Origin: an uncultured Clostridia bacterium
GTDB lineage: Bacteria; Bacillota; Clostridia; Oscillospirales; Acutalibacteraceae
Direction: 5' to 3'
DNA length: 44,316 nucleotides
Assembly: GCA_937898195.1 (NCBI GenBank)
Contig: CALEJD010000053.1
Coordinates: 1 to 44,316 of the forward strand
The position numbers were made by a program, and so were the translations under genes. Below, in pieces: positions 15,495-21,086 of the stretch (positions within the stretch are counted from its first letter, which is position 1; every line of letters starts with the position of its first letter). The notes below the pieces were generated by a model. That model worked only from the letters and a program-made list of their open reading frames with translations, searched no databases and had not been told where the DNA came from.

Positions 15495-16406
15495 TTATTC
15501 ATCTATTCCAAAAGCATTGACAAGTTTGTCATATTGCTCGTCGGTGATTTTAATAACACCACCGTGACGCTTTTTGCGTTTGCCCATATCAAATTGGTCA
15601 TTATGAAGTTGAATAAACTTGCCTGTTGCAAGGTCATCACATAAAAATGGTGTGTAGCCCTTATGAGTATGATACTGGTCAGCAATCAAACACCATTTTT
15701 GCATGTCATCAATATAATATGTTTCAGGTCCTTCAAGTCCGAAGAAGTTTGCAAAAATATCTGAATGAATTGTTTCCCAAACTCCATCAATAAGAGTAAT
15801 GCTTCTCTCAATAGTGATTTTTTTATTGGTTTCGTCTTTTGAGAAACGATAGTAATAGCCGTTATCCCAAATAATATTTGTGTCAATCACATCAGTTTTT
15901 GCATCAATAAACTTGAAAGCTGGTGAGAACTCTTTGAAATCCTTTGTGAATGTGCCATAAATTCTTTGCTTATGGTGAAGCTCACCTTTTTCTCGCACAC
16001 AAGATGCAAAAAATACAAACCAGGCGTCTTTTTCTTTGCAGAAAATTGCTTCGGGTGCCCAAACACAACCTGCTTTATCAACACCAACTTCGCAGAGCCT
16101 TTCTTCTGACCAATTGATTAAATCTTCACTCTCCCAGATAACAACTGAACGACTTCCCTTGTGTGAAAAATTATACCAGTTGCCACTTGTTGTGAGCAAA
16201 TCGGTTGCAATTATAAAATATTTCTTTAACTTTTCGTCATAAACAATGAATGGGTCACGAATACCTTTTGTGCCAAGTTTTGATTTGAGTAATGGCTCAT
16301 CATTGCCTAAATCTGTAAAGTGTAGACCATCACGGCTGACTGCAAACCAAACATACTCTTGGTCACCCTTGGTTTCTGTGAAATGTGTAAATAAATATGC
16401 TGACAT
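15495..16406 (-). CDS. GH43-like five-bladed beta-propeller glycosidase
   Basis: A 303-residue cytoplasmic protein resembling GH43/arabinosidase propellers. The motif order fits: RDPFIVYDE (general-base Asp region), WAPEAIFCKE, VIDTNIIWDNG (modulating Asp) and GLEGPETYYID (candidate general-acid Glu). No signal peptide is visible. It is the last gene of a phosphohexomutase-sialidase-GH43 operon, 11 bases after the sialidase, which suggests action on the same imported sugar chain. The sequence is clearly diverged from the other GH43 gene in this window, so it probably has a different substrate. Confidence 0.82.
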   Translation of the reverse strand: MSAYLFTHFTETKGDQEYVWFAVSRDGLHFTDLGNDEPLLKSKLGTKGIRDPFIVYDEKLKKYFIIATDLLTTSGNWYNFSHKGSRSVVIWESEDLINWSEERLCEVGVDKAGCVWAPEAIFCKEKDAWFVFFASCVREKGELHHKQRIYGTFTKDFKEFSPAFKFIDAKTDVIDTNIIWDNGYYYRFSKDETNKKITIERSITLIDGVWETIHSDIFANFFGLEGPETYYIDDMQKWCLIADQYHTHKGYTPFLCDDLATGKFIQLHNDQFDMGKRKKRHGGVIKITDEQYDKLVNAFGIDE

Positions 16407-16417
16407 AGTTTTTCCTG

Positions 16418-17914
16418 TTACATTAATCCTAATTTGAATTTGATATTAGACGTTGCTCGTTTGAGCTTGATTGAGCGTTGTGTCTTTGATGAATTATCAG
16501 GTTTAAAATCAAGATTTTCACCATTGATTTCATTGATAACGCCATCATCGGATACACTGAAAACTGTATATTTAAGATGGGCTGCTTCATCTTCATAGAA
16601 AACAGCAAAGTTTCCATCTGATAATTCTGTAAGACAAGAATAACCATAAAAACCTTGTGTCAAATGGTATGTACTAATCCAGTTAACATTACCATCACTT
16701 TCAGTAAGACCAACACGAAGCACACCGTCCGCTCTTGCTTTAAGACTTCCACCAGCAGAGCAGAGAATAACTTGTTTACCTTGAATTTTTCTTGATGTTT
16801 CCATAAGAGAAACCATACAGTTTTTTGTGCCTTCAAGAGACTTGTCTGCACGGAAAGTTGTCCAAGTTTCACCACCGTCTATGCTATCAGCGTATGCTAT
16901 GTAGTTGCTCAGATTTCTTGCATACATGCGAAGTGCTTTGTAGTTTTCACCCTCGATTTTTACAAGCTGTGCTTCACTTGTTTTTCCTATACCTTTTTTA
17001 ATCTTTATTTTATTGCTTCTGTGCCAGGTTGCACCATTGTCGTCAGAATAAACGGCACTTGCATTTTCAAAAATAGGGTCTTTGAAAAGTCCATTGTTAT
17101 CATAAACACAGAAAAGTATTCTCTCTTTGCCGTTGTGATTAATTACAACTCCACGACCAGGTCCAACACCTAAAAATGATTCTTTTTCATCTTTCACAAA
17201 TTCTGAAATAATCTGTGGATGACTCCAAGTTTTGCCGTTATCGTCACTATATCTTAACCAGAGATATGTTGTTCTATAGCATTTAAATTCTGCACAGCTA
17301 TAAAAAACATTCTGTTGAATTTTTACATTCTCAGAGCCTTTTTGGTCTGCATAAAGCGGCTCACCATTCTTATAAAGACGGAATTCACGGTCAAGAGAAT
17401 ATTCTGTGATTTTGTTGCCATTTCTTGTGAAAATCGGAGCAAAATCACCATTAAATTCGCCCACATAATACTCAAAACTATCTAACTTATCGCCATTGTT
17501 ACCTTTGGTGAGAAGAAGATGTTTTTTGCCGTCAACTTCGCAATAGCCTGTACCGGTTTTGCATTGAAGATAACCACATTCAGATGGTTGAGCATCAGCA
17601 AGCATAAAAATTCGTCCTGTGCTTGATTGTACGATAACTGAGTCAATAAATGATGCGCTGTCAGTTGATGTAACCAAGTCTGCATAGTCATCAAAATGGT
17701 TGACCATCACATAGTCCCAGTCATTATAGCCGTCTTTTGAAATTGCAACTGCAATATCAATGTTATTAGGGGAGTCTGAGCCGTGACCATAGCGAATATC
17801 AGCACCTGCCATAACACTACCGTCATTGAGTGTGTAAAGAGCAGGAATACGGTTGCGCTCTGAGCCATATTCTTTATGGTCAAAAGGTTGGTCATAAATG
17901 ATTTTTGAACTCAT
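16418..17914 (-). CDS. Exo-alpha-sialidase, glycoside hydrolase family 33
   Basis: A 498-residue sialidase-type six-bladed propeller. The arginine-triad start is Arg22 in the RIP motif (NRIPALYTL), followed by the acid/base Asp39 in AGADIRY. Asp-box (BNR) repeats are visible as SDDNGKTW, SDDNGATW and SIDGGETW. The catalytic Glu lies in SEAQLVKIEG, and a Tyr-containing YGYSCLTELSDG segment is near the end. No N-terminal signal peptide is seen, so the enzyme appears cytoplasmic, which implies uptake of sialylated oligosaccharides. It sits 11 bases from each neighbour in an operon. No sialic acid catabolic genes (nanA, nanE, nanK) are in the window. Confidence 0.9.
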   Translation of the reverse strand: MSSKIIYDQPFDHKEYGSERNRIPALYTLNDGSVMAGADIRYGHGSDSPNNIDIAVAISKDGYNDWDYVMVNHFDDYADLVTSTDSASFIDSVIVQSSTGRIFMLADAQPSECGYLQCKTGTGYCEVDGKKHLLLTKGNNGDKLDSFEYYVGEFNGDFAPIFTRNGNKITEYSLDREFRLYKNGEPLYADQKGSENVKIQQNVFYSCAEFKCYRTTYLWLRYSDDNGKTWSHPQIISEFVKDEKESFLGVGPGRGVVINHNGKERILFCVYDNNGLFKDPIFENASAVYSDDNGATWHRSNKIKIKKGIGKTSEAQLVKIEGENYKALRMYARNLSNYIAYADSIDGGETWTTFRADKSLEGTKNCMVSLMETSRKIQGKQVILCSAGGSLKARADGVLRVGLTESDGNVNWISTYHLTQGFYGYSCLTELSDGNFAVFYEDEAAHLKYTVFSVSDDGVINEINGENLDFKPDNSSKTQRSIKLKRATSNIKFKLGLM

Positions 17915-17925
17915 TGATTTTCTCC

Positions 17926-19338
17926 TTAATTGAACAAGAATTTCTTAAATGTGTCTATATATTCTTTTGCACGAACAGAGTTTGTGCTTTCTGCGAAAAT
18001 ACGAAGGAGTGGCTCTGTACCAGAGAAACGGCAGATTACATAGCCGTCTTCAAAATAAACCTTGCAGCCGTCTTCATAGTTAACACGTTTGATTTCATCT
18101 TTGAATGTTGGCAAAAGTTTATCAACCATAAGTGTTTTGTTAACCATTGGCTTAACTTCAGGTGCAAAACGCATATCATCTTCAACCATTACAAATGTGC
18201 CAAATTCTTTTTTGAGCTCGTCAAGAAGCTGGGCAGGAGATTTACCTGTAACGCTGACCATTTCTGCAAAAAGTGATGCAGCATAAACAGAGTCTTTACC
18301 GTGAATGTGACCACGAACTGTAAGACCACCTGATGATTCACCACCGAGAACTGCGTCAACTTCGTCGATTTTTGATGAGATATATTTGAATCCAACAGGA
18401 ACTTCATAACAAACTTCACCAAAGCTCTCTGCAATTTTATCAAGCATATGAGTTGTTGCAAGGTTACGGACAACAGGACCACGCCAACCCTTGTGTTTCA
18501 CAAGATAATAGTAGAGAAGACAAAGGATTTCGTTAGCGTTGATATAACTGCCGTTTGCGTCGATAATGCCAAGACGGTCACCGTCACCATCCATAGCAAT
18601 ACCAAAGTCATAACCACCATTTACAACCTGATTGCGAAGAGTGAAAAGACTTCTTTCAGATGGAGCAGGCATAACGCCACCAAAATATGCATCTTTGTTG
18701 ATGTTGATTGTGTCGATAGTGCATCTCGCTGTGTGGAAGATTACAAGCAATGGGTATGTACCAGAACCGTGCATTGAGTCGAAAAGAACACGAAGTCCAC
18801 GCTCACGAAGTGCATTCATATCAAGAAGACCGATAATATCATCAAGGAATTTGTTGAATGGGTTGTTGATATATGTAACAAGTCCTTTTTCAAGAGCAAT
18901 AGAGAAATCTAAAAACTCAACTTCATCGACTGTTGCAATCAATTCTTCAAGATGATTTGTGATTTCAAGCGGAGCATCACGACCTTCTTCAACAATGAGT
19001 TTGATACCATTATAGCTTGATGGGTTGTGGCTTGCTGTGATTTCAATACCAAAATCAAGACAACGGTCTTTAACTGTGTGCATAACAAGGGGAGTAGGCA
19101 CACTTCTGTCCATAAACAATACATTTACGCCGTCGTGAGCTAACACCTCTGCAACCCATTTTGCTGCATTTTCAGAAAGAAAGCGTCTGTCAAAACCGAT
19201 AATTACAGGCTTTTCTGTCTTATTTTCTTCTTGCATTAAAAGGCTTATACCTTTTGCAACACGACGCACATTTTCACATATGAAATCTTCACCAATAATT
19301 GCACGCCAACCACCAGTACCAAATGAAATTTTACTCAT
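17926..19338 (-). CDS. Phosphoglucomutase/phosphomannomutase family protein
   Basis: A 470-residue alpha-D-phosphohexomutase that interconverts hexose 1- and 6-phosphates. The four active-site elements are all present: catalytic phosphoserine Ser103 in TASHNPSSYNG, the metal loop DGDGDRLG near 249, the sugar-binding GGESSGG, and the phosphate-binding RFSGTEPLLRIF near the C-terminus. It is the first gene of the operon with the sialidase and GH43-like genes, preceded by GAGGTGAT and a promoter at 19371-19399. The context suggests it feeds released hexoses into glycolysis or nucleotide-sugar pools. Confidence 0.93.
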   Translation of the reverse strand: MSKISFGTGGWRAIIGEDFICENVRRVAKGISLLMQEENKTEKPVIIGFDRRFLSENAAKWVAEVLAHDGVNVLFMDRSVPTPLVMHTVKDRCLDFGIEITASHNPSSYNGIKLIVEEGRDAPLEITNHLEELIATVDEVEFLDFSIALEKGLVTYINNPFNKFLDDIIGLLDMNALRERGLRVLFDSMHGSGTYPLLVIFHTARCTIDTININKDAYFGGVMPAPSERSLFTLRNQVVNGGYDFGIAMDGDGDRLGIIDANGSYINANEILCLLYYYLVKHKGWRGPVVRNLATTHMLDKIAESFGEVCYEVPVGFKYISSKIDEVDAVLGGESSGGLTVRGHIHGKDSVYAASLFAEMVSVTGKSPAQLLDELKKEFGTFVMVEDDMRFAPEVKPMVNKTLMVDKLLPTFKDEIKRVNYEDGCKVYFEDGYVICRFSGTEPLLRIFAESTNSVRAKEYIDTFKKFLFN

Positions 19339-19370
19339 AATATCACCTCAAGTATTTTGTTCTAATGTTT

Positions 19371-19399
19371 ATAATACCAAAAATCCTATATATTGTAAA
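19371..19399 (-). promoter_or_regulatory. Sigma-A promoter of the phosphohexomutase-sialidase-GH43 operon
   Basis: Minus strand: TTTACA (19394-19399), a 17-base spacer and TATTAT (19371-19376). Confidence 0.65.
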
Positions 19400-19420
19400 T
19401 ATTCATAATAAAAAATCCCA

Positions 19421-19459
19421 CAAAAATAAAAGCAACAGTTCATTTTCAGGCTGTTGCTT
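19421..19459 (-). terminator. Terminator of the XRE regulator gene
   Basis: Minus strand: stem AAGCAACAG/CTGTTGCTT with a 12-base loop (19430-19459), followed by TTTATTTTT. Confidence 0.85.
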
Positions 19460-19466
19460 GTTTAGT

Positions 19467-19721
19467 TTATTCTTCGTCATTATCGTCTTCAAATGAATAA
19501 TCGTTGAGTTCATCGAAGTCGAGGAATTCGGCTAATGTCATATTAAATGCGATTGCAACCTTGTGGAGTGTTTTCACTCGCGGGTCTTTTGTAATACCTC
19601 TGACAATGTTATCAAGAGTGGATTGATTAACACCACTCATTGTTGCAAGTTTGTTGATGGCAATTCCTCTTTGCTTACACAGGGACTTGATGCGTTTTAC
19701 ATAAATTTCAGAGTATTCCAT
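19467..19721 (-). CDS. Small XRE-family helix-turn-helix regulator with acidic tail
   Basis: An 84-residue protein that is nearly all an XRE/Cro-like helix-turn-helix: YVKRIKSLCKQRGIAINKLA, then GVNQSTLDNIVRG as the recognition region, and a helix-rich end. The tail is strongly acidic (DDNDEE). I choose the ATG at 19721 because GAGGTG lies just upstream; the ten extra in-frame codons beyond it have no ribosome site and run into palindrome 1. Three regularly spaced palindromes lie upstream (19744-19858), strongly suggesting that this protein regulates itself and the divergent short transcript. No DNA-modifying or phage genes accompany it. Confidence 0.9.
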   Translation of the reverse strand: MEYSEIYVKRIKSLCKQRGIAINKLATMSGVNQSTLDNIVRGITKDPRVKTLHKVAIAFNMTLAEFLDFDELNDYSFEDDNDEE

Positions 19722-19743
19722 GTTTTGCACCTCATCATAATCA

Positions 19744-19761
19744 TTACCCATTTATGGGTTA
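19744..19761. promoter_or_regulatory. Operator-like palindrome, site 1
   Basis: TTACCC-ATTTAT-GGGTTA. The nearest of three related palindromes to the XRE start codon. It directly abuts a possible minus-strand -10 (TATTAT) and would block elongation or initiation. Confidence 0.6.
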
Positions 19762-19791
19762 ATAATATGATAACCGCAATTTTATAAACTA

Positions 19792-19809
19792 TTACCCGAA
19801 TACGGGTTG
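19792..19809. promoter_or_regulatory. Operator-like palindrome, site 2
   Basis: TTACCC-GAATAC-GGGTTG. Its centre is 48 bp from site 1. Its right end overlaps the -35 of the plus-strand promoter at 19807. Confidence 0.6.
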
Positions 19810-19836
19810 AGTTTAATAATATAACTATGATAAAAT
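19807..19836 (+). promoter_or_regulatory. Divergent plus-strand promoter between operators 2 and 3
   Basis: TTGAGT (19807-19812), an 18-base spacer and TAAAAT (19831-19836). The predicted start falls at site 3. Confidence 0.5.
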
Positions 19837-19840
19837 GGAA

Positions 19841-19858
19841 TTACCCGAATAAGGGTAA
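19841..19858. promoter_or_regulatory. Operator-like palindrome, site 3
   Basis: TTACCC-GAATAA-GGGTAA, centre 49 bp from site 2. It covers the predicted plus-strand transcription start and the ribosome site of the small ORF at 19860. Confidence 0.6.
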
Positions 19859-19859
19859 A

Positions 19860-19922
19860 ATGAATATCTTGTTGACCGCTATACACACAATTTTTTTCGT
19901 ATTTTGCATGCGTTTTATGTAA
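19860..19922 (+). CDS. Possible 20-residue hydrophobic peptide (speculative)
   Basis: A 20-codon frame, ATG to TAA, that would encode a mostly hydrophobic peptide (Met-Asn-Ile-Leu-Leu start, Phe-Phe-Val-Phe-Cys core, Met-Arg-Phe-Met end). It lies in a ~135-base transcript bounded by the promoter at 19807-19836 and the terminator at 19948-19977. AAGGG is four to five bases upstream, a slightly short spacing, and is part of operator 3. Length and composition resemble small membrane peptides such as type I toxin peptides, but I have no homology evidence and it may be chance. Confidence 0.25.
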   Translation: MNILLTAIHTIFFVFCMRFM

Positions 19923-19947
19923 TAGGGGATAGCGACGTCAAAAGATG

Positions 19948-19977
19948 GCTCACCAATTAGTTTTGGTGAGCTTTTTT
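19948..19977 (+). terminator. Plus-strand terminator of the short transcript
   Basis: Perfect nine-base stem GCTCACCAA/TTGGTGAGC (19948-19971) followed by six T residues. Confidence 0.8.
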
Positions 19978-19980
19978 ATT

Positions 19981-20021
19981 AAACAAAAAGTACAACGATT
20001 TGTATTAAAACCGTTGTACTT
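19981..20021 (-). terminator. Terminator-like hairpin beyond the duplicated tRNA 3' end
   Basis: Minus strand: AAGTACAACG/CGTTGTACTT stem (19988-20021) followed by a T-rich TTTTTGTTT tract. It sits after the tRNA 3' fragment just as the terminator at 20167-20204 sits after the intact tRNA. Confidence 0.6.
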
Positions 20022-20024
20022 AGG

Positions 20025-20047
20025 TGGTCGGAGTGACAGGAGTCGAA
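20025..20047 (-). repeat. Exact copy of the tRNA-Pro 3' end (23 bp)
   Basis: Identical to 20204-20226, that is, the T-arm half, acceptor 3' strand and CCA of tRNA-Pro. No 5' two-thirds of a tRNA is attached. Probably carried by the palindromic element beside it, or the relic of a second tRNA gene. Confidence 0.75.
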
Positions 20048-20148
20048 TTATAGACTCACAATGCGAATGGGGGATTCGCATTGTGCTCTTCGCTAAAAAT
20101 GTTTCCCCGAAACATTTTCTTAACGCTCAGACCTATCGGTTCGACTCC
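20039..20148. mobile_element. Palindromic element with two internal hairpins, anchored on a tRNA 3' sequence
   Basis: About 110 bp bounded by inverted repeats GGAGTCGAA (20039-20047) and TTCGACTCC (20140-20148), which are the tRNA T-arm sequence. Inside are two perfect hairpins: CACAATGCGAAT/ATTCGCATTGTG with a five-G loop (20057-20085), and AAAATGTTTC/GAAACATTTT with a three-C loop (20096-20118). It has no coding capacity. The layout resembles REP- or MITE-like palindromic units. Confidence 0.55.
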
Positions 20149-20166
20149 TTGCTATCAAATACAAAG

Positions 20167-20204
20167 AAAATAGCAGTCTCAACAAATGTCGAAACTGCTA
20201 TTTT
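20167..20204 (-). terminator. Terminator of tRNA-Pro
   Basis: Stem AAAATAGCAGT/ACTGCTATTTT (11 bp) immediately after the tRNA CCA, followed by a T-rich tract on the minus strand. Confidence 0.75.
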
Positions 20205-20279
20205 GGTCGGAGTGACAGGAGTCGAACCTGCGGCATCCACATCCCAAATGTGGCGCGCTACCAGCTGCGCTACACCCCG
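20204..20279 (-). tRNA. tRNA-Pro (anticodon TGG)
   Basis: A 76-base cloverleaf on the minus strand, starting CGGGGTG and ending CACTCCG plus A and an encoded CCA. The acceptor pairs C1-G72, as is usual for bacterial proline tRNAs. The anticodon stem CCACA/TGTGG encloses the loop TTTGGGA, giving anticodon TGG. The D-arm (TAGCGCAGCTGGTAGCGC) and T-arm (GCAGGTTCGACTCCTGT) are intact. Its promoter is at 20308-20336 and a terminator follows directly. Confidence 0.97.
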
Positions 20280-20307
20280 AAGTATGTACTTTTTTGTCAG
20301 CCTTGAT

Positions 20308-20336
20308 AGTATAAACCATTTTATTTCGTTTGTCAA
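20308..20336 (-). promoter_or_regulatory. Sigma-A promoter of tRNA-Pro
   Basis: Minus strand: TTGACA (20331-20336), a 17-base spacer and TATACT (20308-20313). Confidence 0.85.
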
Positions 20337-20360
20337 TAGGAAATTTTAGATTTTTATTTA

Positions 20361-20388
20361 TTGTAAAGTTTGTTTTTCTAGTTATAAT
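20361..20388 (+). promoter_or_regulatory. Sigma-A promoter of the MGMT-like gene
   Basis: TTGTAA (20361-20366), a 16-base spacer and TATAAT (20383-20388). Confidence 0.7.
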
Positions 20389-20424
20389 ATAATCAAGCGA
20401 TTTTAATATGGAAGTGTGTTTTTT

Positions 20425-20724
20425 GTGTCAGTATTTGAAAAAATCTATGAAGTTGTGAAAAATATACCTTGTGGCAAGGTGGCAACTTATGGTCAGGTGG
20501 CTTTGCTTGCGGGGAATCCCCGTTGGGCGCGAGTTGTGGGATATGCTTTGCATAATAATCCTGACCCATCTGCTATCCCTTGTCACAGAGTTGTTAATCG
20601 TGAGGGTAGGGTAGCGCCGGGCTATGCTTTCGGTGGCTCAGACACACAACGAGAATTGCTCGAAAAAGAGGGAATAGTTTTTGAAGAAGATGGTCATATT
20701 GACCTTCAAAAATTTGGGATATAA
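20425..20724 (+). CDS. MGMT family (methylated-DNA--cysteine methyltransferase C-terminal domain) protein
   Basis: A 99-residue protein consisting of only the DNA-binding and active-site domain of O6-alkylguanine-DNA alkyltransferases. It has IPCGKVATYGQVALLAG (helix-turn-helix start), RVVGYALHNNP with the arginine finger, and PCHRVV with the acceptor cysteine retained. Members lacking the N-terminal domain are common in Firmicutes. Because the Cys is kept, it may be a genuine alkyl acceptor rather than an alkyltransferase-like protein, in which Trp usually replaces it. I choose the GTG at 20425, with GGAAG ten bases upstream; the earlier GTG at 20416 is too close to that site. Confidence 0.88.
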   Translation: MSVFEKIYEVVKNIPCGKVATYGQVALLAGNPRWARVVGYALHNNPDPSAIPCHRVVNREGRVAPGYAFGGSDTQRELLEKEGIVFEEDGHIDLQKFGI

Positions 20725-20752
20725 TACCTATAAAAATAAAATAAAAAAATTC

Positions 20753-20781
20753 TTGACATTGACTTTTTGTGGTGTTATAAT
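20753..20781 (+). promoter_or_regulatory. Sigma-A promoter of the Ile T-box operon
   Basis: Consensus TTGACA (20753-20758), a 17-base spacer and TATAAT (20776-20781). Confidence 0.9.
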
Positions 20782-20787
20782 AGCCGT

Positions 20788-21056
20788 AATTTAATAGAAA
20801 AAGCTGTGACGAAGACGGTTTGGATGTCTTGTTTTCAGAGAGTTGACGGTTGGTGCAAGTCAACAACAAAAATCCAGAAACCTATCACTTCTGAGCTGGA
20901 AACCCGAAACCTGTGGGGAGTAGATGTTTCTCGTGATTGCTGCGTAAAGGCATAAAGGTTGTTGGACCTTGAGGGGTAGTGGAAGCTACAATTTGAGTGG
21001 TACCGCGGATGATTTTACATTCGTCTCAAAGCATTAGTTTTGAGGCGAATTTTTTT
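20788..21056 (+). promoter_or_regulatory. T-box leader 1, isoleucine (ATC specifier)
   Basis: Canonical T-box. Stem I has the distal loop GGTTGGTGCAA closed by GTTGAC/GTCAAC after an AGAGAG bulge. A GAAG/CTTC helix lies below the specifier loop, and the loop's 3' side is TATCA. The codon one purine above that helix is ATC (20884-20886), which reads as Ile. The antiterminator T-box TGGTACCGCGG is at 20998-21008, fitting a tRNA with discriminator A. The competing terminator is the ATTCGTCTCAAA stem (21019-21050) followed by T residues. Uncharged tRNA-Ile should switch on the downstream acyl-CoA synthetase gene. Confidence 0.9.
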
Positions 21057-21086
21057 ATTTTAATTTCTGTATAGGAGGAATTGCTT

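Noticed and set aside
20025..20226. Integrative element bounded by tRNA 3'-end direct repeats (attL/attR)
   Set aside because: The repeats enclose only ~180 bp, with no integrase or cargo. A small palindromic element explains the copy better.
19945..20349. 134-codon plus-strand frame crossing the palindromic element and tRNA
   Set aside because: It begins inside a terminator hairpin and reads through the antisense of tRNA-Pro, so it is not a gene.
20881..20886. Threonine (ACC) or tyrosine (TAT) reading of the first T-box specifier
   Set aside because: ACC would be base-paired in the GGTTT/AAACC helix, and TAT does not sit one purine above the GAAG/CTTC helix. Only ATC matches the register used in leaders 2 and 3.
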